A stretch of DNA of 19,447 bases from positions 1 to 19,447 of the forward strand of contig CAMPHJ010000034.1 of the NCBI GenBank assembly GCA_946885845.1, read 5' to 3'. Below the pieces are notes generated by a model. That model was given only the letters and a program-made list of their open reading frames with translations, ran no database searches and had not been told where the DNA came from. The position numbers were made by a program, and so were the translations under genes. Of this stretch, positions 14,673 to 19,447 are shown in pieces. Every line of letters starts with the position of its first letter. Position 1 is the stretch's first letter. The stretch is from an uncultured Sphingobium sp. Lineage in GTDB: Bacteria > Pseudomonadota > Alphaproteobacteria > Sphingomonadales > Sphingomonadaceae.

Positions 14673-14759
14673 TGGTGGACAGGGTTGGGTTCGAACCAAC
14701 GTAGGGGAAACCCCGGCAGATTTACAGTCTGCTGCCTTTAACCACTCGGCCACCTGTCC
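14673..14759 (-). tRNA. tRNA-Tyr (anticodon GTA)
   Basis: The minus strand folds as a class II tRNA with a long variable arm. The acceptor stem GGACAGG pairs with CCTGTCC. The D-arm reads TGGCCGAGTGGTTAAAGGC, and the anticodon stem-loop CAGACTGTAAATCTG gives anticodon GTA. The variable arm has GGGG/CCCC, and the T-arm is GTTGG-TTCGAAC-CCAAC. A discriminator A and an encoded CCA end it (14673-14676). Confidence 0.97.
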
Positions 14760-14863
14760 AGTGCCCTGACACGGTAGACAAAGATGATGTCACCGCGCTG
14801 GAGGCGCGCTCAATGGCGAAAGGACGCTTGCCTGTCAATGGTCCGATGTGAAAAGAGCGGTCC

Positions 14864-15604
14864 ATGAAAAAAGGACATCGAACCTCCAAGCCCAAGGGCA
14901 ACTTCCCCCGCTTTTACGGTCGCCATGCCGTGATCGCGGCGCTTGCCAATCCCAACCGCACCGTTCGCAAGATCTGGGGCACGCGTGAGGCGCTCAACGC
15001 GCTGGACCTGCCGCCGGTGCTGCCCATCGTCTATGCCGATGTCGCTGACCTGGGGCGCATGGTGCCATCCGACGCGCCACATCAGGGCATTGTGGCGGAA
15101 GTCGAGCCGTTGGACGATGTCTGGCTGGGCGACGCGCTGGAGGCAGGGCAGGATGACCGTCGCCCGGTTCTGGTGCTCGACCAGGTGACCGATCCTCATA
15201 ATGTCGGGGCGATATTGCGTTCGGCCGCCGCCTTTGACGCGCTCTGCATCGTGACTCAGGATCGGCATGCACCGCCCGAATCGGGGGTGCTCGCGCGCGC
15301 GGCCTCTGGCGCGCTGGAAATCATGCCATGGGTGCGTGTCGTGAACCTGGCCCGCGCGCTGGATGAAATCGCGGAAGCTGGCTATTGGCGCATCGGCCTA
15401 GATGGAGAGGCAGACACGACCCTGGGCGAGGCGATCGGCGAATCGCGGGTAGCGCTGGTGCTCGGCGCAGAGGGTGAAGGGCTTCGCCATAACAGTATGA
15501 ACCACTGCGATATACTGGCAAAGCTGCCGATCAGCCCACGCATGGAAAGCCTGAACGTATCCAATGCCGCGGCCATCGCACTTTATGCGACGGCCAGTCG
15601 ATAG
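14864..15604 (+). CDS. rlmB: 23S rRNA (guanosine-2'-O-)-methyltransferase, RlmB/TrmH family
   Basis: A 246-aa SPOUT-class enzyme that 2'-O-methylates G2251 in the 23S rRNA P-loop, using S-adenosylmethionine. The N-terminus is basic (MKKGHRTSKPKGNFPRFYGRHAV), followed by the small substrate-binding domain. The SpoU motifs are DPHNVGAILRSAAAF (110-124; Asn113 and Arg119), LVLGAEGEGL (198-207) and LPISPRMESLNVSNAAAIAL (221-240), which form the knotted cofactor site. AAGAG is about 9 bp before the ATG. The gene starts 104 bp to the right of tRNA-Tyr, which is read the other way. The specific site is by family analogy (RlmB), and TrmH-type tRNA methylation is less likely on length and motifs. Confidence 0.93.
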   Translation: MKKGHRTSKPKGNFPRFYGRHAVIAALANPNRTVRKIWGTREALNALDLPPVLPIVYADVADLGRMVPSDAPHQGIVAEVEPLDDVWLGDALEAGQDDRRPVLVLDQVTDPHNVGAILRSAAAFDALCIVTQDRHAPPESGVLARAASGALEIMPWVRVVNLARALDEIAEAGYWRIGLDGEADTTLGEAIGESRVALVLGAEGEGLRHNSMNHCDILAKLPISPRMESLNVSNAAAIALYATASR

Positions 15605-15726
15605 AGCCATTCCACTAGGTGATTCCCCCGGCTTCGAAAACGCACTAACAACAATAGGCTGGTTCTGGCAGCGGCGCGGGCGATTGGCGCGCGACGCCGC
15701 CGGGACCATGGAGATGGGGGTTTTCA

Positions 15727-16461
15727 ATGGCTGTTCTTTTCCGCTCCTTGGGCGCAATGGCTGCTCTTCTGGCGCTGTCCGCCTGCCTGGTGACGCCGGG
15801 CAAGTTCGAATCGACGCTGGACATCCGGGCCGATCGCCAGTTCAGCTTCACCTACAAGGGTGAAATACTCGCGTCGGACATGAAGGGGCTGGAGTCCTCT
15901 CCTGCCACTCCGGGGGAAGAAACAGAACCCCAACCGAAAGACAGCGCCTATACAAAGGCCGCATTCACGACGGGGCAGGAGGAGCGGTTTGACGCCAGCA
16001 ATGCGCATGGCGACGAAACGCAGATGCGGGGAATCGCCGCTGCCCTTTCAAAGGAAAAGGGATTTCGTTCGGTGCGCTATATGGGGCGTAACCGTTTCGA
16101 GATCGATTATGCGATCAGCGGGCGGTTAACCCACAGCTTCCTGTTCCCATTCAACAGCGATGCAAAGATCATTTTGCCATTTGTCGCCGTCGAACTGCGC
16201 GGCGACGACCGGGTGCGCGTGAAAGCGCCGGGATATTCCAGCAATTTCGACCAGAGCGCACCGCCCATGGCGCAGGGCGGGTCTGGCAACGACGCGGCCA
16301 AGGCGCTGGACGGCGTCTTTACGCTGACGACCGACGCAGAGATTGTCAGCCAGAATCAGGAAGACGGCGCGCAGACCGTGGCTCAAGGAAAGCGGATATT
16401 GTGGAAGATCACGCCACTGACCACTGAAGCGCCAACGGCGACGCTGCGCGTCAGCCGATAG
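15727..16461 (+). CDS. Hypothetical lipoprotein
   Basis: A 244-aa protein with a short signal sequence MAVLFRSLGAMAALLALSAC and a lipobox (LSAC, lipidated Cys20), so it is likely anchored in the outer or inner membrane facing the periplasm. The mature part starts LVTPGKFESTLDIRADRQFSF. It has a Pro/Glu-rich loop (about 58-75), then alternating hydrophobic strands and polar loops (SVRYMGRNRFEIDYAISG, then KIILPFVAVEL), suggesting a beta-rich fold. No further Cys or transmembrane helix. No named family is recognised; related lipoproteins are common in sphingomonads. GGGGG lies 6 bp before the ATG. It converges with the ferredoxin gene, 18 bp between stops. Confidence 0.8.
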   Translation: MAVLFRSLGAMAALLALSACLVTPGKFESTLDIRADRQFSFTYKGEILASDMKGLESSPATPGEETEPQPKDSAYTKAAFTTGQEERFDASNAHGDETQMRGIAAALSKEKGFRSVRYMGRNRFEIDYAISGRLTHSFLFPFNSDAKIILPFVAVELRGDDRVRVKAPGYSSNFDQSAPPMAQGGSGNDAAKALDGVFTLTTDAEIVSQNQEDGAQTVAQGKRILWKITPLTTEAPTATLRVSR

Positions 16462-16479
16462 GCGCTTTTGCAGGCGGTA

Positions 16480-16797
16480 TCAGTCTTCCGGCGCGATGGT
16501 GACGCGCAGGCCATCCAGATCATCGTTCAGCGTGAGCTGACAGGACAGGCGGCTGGTTTCGTTGCGATGGTCGGAACTGTCCAGCAGATCATTTTCATCC
16601 TCACCGATTTCCGGCAGCTTGCCTGCAAATGCGGGATCGACATAGACATGGCAGGTCGCGCAGGAACAGCAGCCACCGCAGAGCGCCAACAACTCGTCAA
16701 AGCCATTGTCGCGAATGACCTCCATCACGGACAGGCCAGTGTCGCCCTCAACGGCCTGTTCTTCACCTGATCGGTTGACCACAATCAGCTTGGGCAT
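16480..16797 (-). CDS. Adrenodoxin-type 2Fe-2S ferredoxin
   Basis: A 105-aa soluble electron carrier with the vertebrate/bacterial adrenodoxin-like pattern. Cluster ligands are Cys40, Cys46 and Cys49 (C-x5-C-x2-C in [15 protein letters not shown]) and Cys86 (SRLSCQL). The acidic stretch [17 protein letters not shown] (62-78) is the usual partner-docking region. An extra Cys43, plus Cys44 at a position often Cys in relatives, sits between the ligands. Likely serves iron-sulfur assembly or a monooxygenase/cytochrome P450; no partner reductase is nearby. A possible AGGGGATTTGA-type binding site is about 9 bp upstream of the ATG. Confidence 0.93.
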   Translation of the reverse strand: MPKLIVVNRSGEEQAVEGDTGLSVMEVIRDNGFDELLALCGGCCSCATCHVYVDPAFAGKLPEIGEDENDLLDSSDHRNETSRLSCQLTLNDDLDGLRVTIAPED

Positions 16798-16827
16798 GTA
16801 CTCAAATCCCCTAAAACTTCCTCGCCG

Positions 16828-16855
16828 CTCATAGGCTGGGTCGCCAATAAATCAA
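16828..16855 (-). promoter_or_regulatory. Possible ferredoxin promoter
   Basis: On the minus strand TTGATT (16855-16850) and TATGAG (16833-16828) are 16 bp apart, with 4/6 matches each, about 30 bp upstream of the ATG at 16797. Flanking CCGCTC and GAGCGG (16825-16830 and 16856-16861) form an inverted repeat around it. Confidence 0.4.
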
Positions 16856-16874
16856 GAGCGGGAAGGTCAGTGCG

Positions 16875-17492
16875 ATGGTGACGACAGCAGAAAGGTTGCG
16901 TGAAAGCCTGGACGCAATCGCGGCGCTCGAACCCGGTTTTGCCGCGGCCATAGGGCGCGTGGGCTATCCCCAGCCCAGGGTGCGGGAACCAGGATATGAA
17001 ACATTGCTGCGCACCATCGTCGGGCAACAGGTCAGCGTCGCCGCCGCCGCCGCCGTATGGCGCAAGCTGGAAGCGGAACTGGGCGAAGGCTGCGTGCCGG
17101 ACGTCCTGCTGGAACGGGATTTCGACGCGTTGCGAAGCTGCGGCCTGTCGCGGCAGAAGCAGGGCTATGCCCGCAGCCTTGCCGAAATGGTGACCAGCGG
17201 CGCTATCGACCTTCACGCCCTGCCCGAAGATGATGAGGAAGCGATTGAGTTGCTGACACGCATCAAGGGTATTGGGCGCTGGTCAGCGGAAATCTACCTG
17301 CTATTCGCCGAAGGACGACCGGACATCTGGCCAGCCGGCGACCTGGCGGTGCAGATCGAGGTCGGTCGCATCCTGGGCTTGCCGGGCCGGCCCAGTGAAC
17401 GCCAGACCCGCGAGGTCGCGGAAAGATGGCGACCCCATCGCGGCGCGGCCGCCATCCTGGCTTGGCACCATTATAATACGGAGGTTATTTGA
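16875..17492 (+). CDS. DNA-3-methyladenine glycosylase II, AlkA/HhH-GPD family
   Basis: A 205-aa base-excision repair enzyme that removes alkylated purines. It has TIVGQQVSVAAAAAVWRKL (47-65), the helix-hairpin-helix ITRIKGIGRWSAE-like segment (about 126-139, here LLTRIKGIGRWSAE), and the catalytic Asp156 in IWPAGDLAVQ. The C-terminal ERWRPHRGAAAILAWHHY is the family end. It lacks the N-terminal AlkA domain and the four-Cys iron-sulfur motif of EndoIII, so it is the compact form. GGAAGG is 8 bp before the ATG. The GGAGG near its end serves the small gene 3 bp downstream, which points to an operon. Confidence 0.92.
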   Translation: MVTTAERLRESLDAIAALEPGFAAAIGRVGYPQPRVREPGYETLLRTIVGQQVSVAAAAAVWRKLEAELGEGCVPDVLLERDFDALRSCGLSRQKQGYARSLAEMVTSGAIDLHALPEDDEEAIELLTRIKGIGRWSAEIYLLFAEGRPDIWPAGDLAVQIEVGRILGLPGRPSERQTREVAERWRPHRGAAAILAWHHYNTEVI

Positions 17493-17495
17493 CCC

Positions 17496-17723
17496 ATGTC
17501 CCTACCCCATGCACGTTACATCGTCCTTGAACATGAGGGCGAATGGAAGATCAATCTCGACAACCGCTATTATGGCCCCTTCGCCACTCAGCAGGCCGCT
17601 GTCGACAGTGCGACCGGGACCGCCCGCAAAGCTGGTGAGGACGGCTATCCCGCGAGCGTCCTGTTGATGCAGGGGACAAAATTCGAAACCCTGTGGACTA
17701 CCGATTCCAATCCAGCACCCTAG
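17496..17723 (+). CDS. Small DUF2188-like protein
   Basis: A 75-aa cytoplasmic protein. The pattern YIVLEHEGEWKINLDNRYYGPFATQQAAVDSATGTARKAGEDGY, then a strand SVLLMQG and a C-terminal ETLWT, resembles the DUF2188 type of small beta-strand/helix protein, though the match is from memory of the pattern only. Its GGAGG binding site (17480-17484) lies inside the end of the glycosylase gene with 11 bp spacing, and the start is 3 bp after that gene's stop. Translational coupling with the repair gene is likely. Function unknown. Confidence 0.75.
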   Translation: MSLPHARYIVLEHEGEWKINLDNRYYGPFATQQAAVDSATGTARKAGEDGYPASVLLMQGTKFETLWTTDSNPAP

Positions 17724-17817
17724 CCCAATGGCACAACCGAAGGCGGCATTCTGGATCAAGCGGGGAACCAGAGCTGTCCTTGCGCATTTAACGCCTCCGG
17801 GGGCCTCTGGCAAAGAC

Positions 17818-18255
17818 ATGAACAAGACTGTCCTGATCATCGAAGACGAAATTTTCGTCGCACTGGAAATCGAACAGATCGTTGAAGATGCTGGGTTCAA
17901 GGTAGGCGCCATCGCTGCCGACCGGGAAGCTGCTCTGGCGGCGGCGGCGGGCTGCGACATCGCGCTCGTCGACCTGAACCTGCGTGATGGCCCGACCGGC
18001 CCTGGCATTGGCATGGAACTGGCCAGCCAGTTCGGCGTCCAGGTTATCTACATAACCGCCAATCCCGCACAGATCGGCGCTGCAGCGGAAGCGGCGCTGG
18101 GCGTCATCGCCAAACCTTTCCGCGCCGACAGCATCACCGCCACGCTGCAGCTTATCGCCGATGACAGCGCAGCGCTGGAAGCCGCAGAGATTGTCGGCTT
18201 TACGCCTTTCCGGCCGCTGCCCGGCTCATGGAATGGAACGGGATCCGCAGCCTGA
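17818..18255 (+). CDS. Single-domain response regulator
   Basis: A 145-aa CheY-like receiver. Acidic pair Glu9/Asp10, phosphoacceptor Asp52 (ALVDLNLRDG), Thr80 (IYITAN) and Lys99 (VIAKPF) are in their normal places. There is no DNA-binding or enzymatic output domain, only a tail of about 30 residues (DDSAALEAAEIVGFTPFRPLPGSW). Start ATG 17818 fits the receiver start MNKTVLIIEDE; an in-frame ATG at 17728 would add an unlikely 30 residues. Its last 56 bp overlap the end of an HWE kinase on the other strand, so the two probably form a signalling pair. It may act as a phosphate sink or relay protein. Possible GGAAC-type element at 17764. Confidence 0.9.
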   Translation: MNKTVLIIEDEIFVALEIEQIVEDAGFKVGAIAADREAALAAAAGCDIALVDLNLRDGPTGPGIGMELASQFGVQVIYITANPAQIGAAAEAALGVIAKPFRADSITATLQLIADDSAALEAAEIVGFTPFRPLPGSWNGTGSAA

Positions 18256-19447
18256 TCGTCAAACCTTCCGGTCGCCAGTCCCGCACCATATCACCGCCCA
18301 ACTGACGTTCGACGCTAAGCTGCATCAAGCGGCTGCCAAAGCCTTCGGCACTGGCGGGTGTGACGGACGGGCCGCCTTTCTCTCGCCAGATGATATGAAC
18401 GTCGCCGTCCTGGCGTTCAACGACGATATCGACGCGCCCCTCCGGGACGGACAAAGCGCCATATTTTGCCGCATTGGTGGCAAGTTCGTGGAACAATAGC
18501 GCCAGCGGGGTCGCAGACCGATCGTCGATTGCCGGATCTTCACCCGAAAAGATAATGCGGGTCCGAGCCGGATCCTGATAAGGCGCGAAAATCTGATCCA
18601 ATATGCCGCGCAGCCCGCCCTCCAGCGCGGTGGCTCCACCGTCATTACCATGAGGCCGCACGAAATCATGGGCGCGGCCAAGCGCCATGATCCGGTCACG
18701 CAGATCATCGGCAACATCGCTAATCTGCGGATGAGCGCGGGCCGACAGGCCAATCAGGCCGGAAATCACCGAAAAGATATTCTTGATGCGATGGGACAAT
18801 TCATGCGCAATAATCTCACGCTCTTCCAACATCAGCTTCTGTTCGTGAATTTCGGTGCAGGTGCCGATCCATCGCGTGACCCGGCCTTCCGCATCCAGGA
18901 TCGGCAGGGCGCGTCCCAGCGTCCAGCGATATTCACCGCTGCGATGCCTCAATCGATATTCGACATCATAGGGCTCGCCTGTCTCAAGCGAGTGACGCCA
19001 GCATGCCCAGGCTCGTTCCCGGTCATCTACATGGAACATGCCATTCCAACGGTCGCCATCCGTCGATCCATCCGGCACGCCGGTATATTCGTACCAGCGC
19101 GCATTATAATAGTCATGATAGCCGTCCGCCAACGTGGACCAGACCATTTGCGGCATCGTATCGGCCAGGGTGCGAAACAGCCGGTCGCTTTGCGCCACCA
19201 CTTCGGCGTCCTTGATCTGCCGGGCGATCACATCCTGATCCCGCCTGCGCCCTTCCAGTTCGACCATCACATGGCGGGCCAGCAGAGCAAGCCCCTGACG
19301 CTGAAGCGGGGTCAGATCCTGACGTGGCTGATCATCGATCACACACAGCGCGCCCAACGGCACGCCCTCCCTGCCCACCAAGGGCGCGCCAGCGTAAAAG
19401 CGAATGAATGGCGGCCCCGTGACCAGCGCATTATCCTGAAAGCGCGC
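18200..19447 (-). CDS. HWE-family sensor histidine kinase (GAF-PAS-HWE), 5' end outside window
   Basis: The frame stays open to the right edge, so the start is outside. Visible residues (415) begin ARFQDNALVTGPPFIRFYAGAPL, the end of a GAF domain with the usual GALCVIDD. A helix linker and a PAS domain follow (about 85-205 of the visible part; ITRWIGTCTEI-like end). The H-box ELSHRIKNIFSVISGL carries the phosphoacceptor His (visible 219). HELATNAAKYGALS (visible 320-333) is the N-box with Asn325, and WREKGGPSV (354 onward) supplies the W-x-E of the HWE family. The end LTIRLRIPF is the normal kinase terminus. There is no transmembrane segment in the visible part, so it is probably cytoplasmic. 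It is convergent with, and overlaps, the response regulator gene. Confidence 0.95.
   Translation of the reverse strand, partial: ARFQDNALVTGPPFIRFYAGAPLVGREGVPLGALCVIDDQPRQDLTPLQRQGLALLARHVMVELEGRRRDQDVIARQIKDAEVVAQSDRLFRTLADTMPQMVWSTLADGYHDYYNARWYEYTGVPDGSTDGDRWNGMFHVDDRERAWACWRHSLETGEPYDVEYRLRHRSGEYRWTLGRALPILDAEGRVTRWIGTCTEIHEQKLMLEEREIIAHELSHRIKNIFSVISGLIGLSARAHPQISDVADDLRDRIMALGRAHDFVRPHGNDGGATALEGGLRGILDQIFAPYQDPARTRIIFSGEDPAIDDRSATPLALLFHELATNAAKYGALSVPEGRVDIVVERQDGDVHIIWREKGGPSVTPASAEGFGSRLMQLSVERQLGGDMVRDWRPEGLTIRLRIPFHSMSRAAAGKA

Noticed and set aside
13882..14769. Long plus-strand open frame spanning ABC-F, the SMR gene and tRNA-Tyr
   Set aside because: It crosses a tRNA and two well-supported minus-strand genes and has no recognisable domain.
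14810..14838. TTGACA (minus strand, 14833-14838) as tRNA-Tyr promoter
   Set aside because: The hexamer is perfect, but the sequence 17 bp on (CATTGA) matches the -10 box poorly and the distance to the tRNA is long.
1..19447. CRISPR array, IS element, integrase, phage or toxin-antitoxin genes
   Set aside because: No regular direct repeats, no transposase or integrase motifs, and every gene is a chromosomal housekeeping or conserved family; no sign of transfer.

Overview
The window looks like an ordinary chromosomal segment of a sphingomonad (Alphaproteobacteria, Sphingomonadales, probably Sphingobium- or Sphingomonas-like). The basis is the high GC content, the style of ThrS, IF-3, RlmB and MsrA, the adrenodoxin-type ferredoxin, the HWE-family sensor kinase and the b561-YceI fusion. 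I see no phage, transposon, integron or CRISPR signature, no rRNA, and no gene-free stretch longer than about 300 bp. The family assignments come from reading motifs; no database search was possible.

Layout, left to right. (1) 1-3840, plus strand: the end of a ThiF/MoeB-type E1-like enzyme overlapping a DsrE-family sulfur protein, then thrS and infC. A strong hairpin separates thrS from infC, and infC appears to start at an AUA codon. A terminator-like hairpin follows infC. (2) 3980-4477, plus: a small DUF442-type phosphatase. It converges on a minus-strand pair made of a newly noticed 57-aa single-pass membrane protein (5148-5321) and an exported single-cysteine MsrA (4490-5161), whose frames overlap by 14 bp. 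(3) 5588-8742, minus: pabB and pabC (4-aminobenzoate for folate), then an aspartate-type aminotransferase with a hairpin terminator. (4) 8840-9223, plus: a DUF983 zinc-ribbon/membrane protein, convergent with a hotdog thioesterase (9235-9672, minus). (5) 9883-12291, plus: a cytochrome b561-YceI fusion and an AI-2E/PerM family permease. (6) 12337-14759, minus: an ABC-F ATPase, an SMR (Gdx/SugE-like) exporter and tRNA-Tyr(GTA). (7) 14864-16461, plus: rlmB and a lipoprotein, the latter convergent with a 2Fe-2S ferredoxin (16480-16797, minus). (8) 16875-18255, plus: an AlkA-like DNA glycosylase, a small DUF2188-like protein and a single-domain response regulator. The regulator overlaps, tail to tail, an HWE histidine kinase (18200 to the right edge, minus).

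Functional themes are translation (ThrS, IF-3, tRNA-Tyr, RlmB, ABC-F), sulfur and redox handling (ThiF-DsrE, MsrA, ferredoxin, b561-YceI), folate precursor synthesis (PabB, PabC) and signalling (response regulator plus HWE kinase). There is no obvious novel defence or mobile system. The most interesting items are the AUA start of infC, the small coupled ORF upstream of msrA, the b561-YceI fusion, the antisense-overlapping regulator/kinase pair, a CX4R phosphatase loop and an Asn at the position normally held by Ser42 in the SMR exporter.
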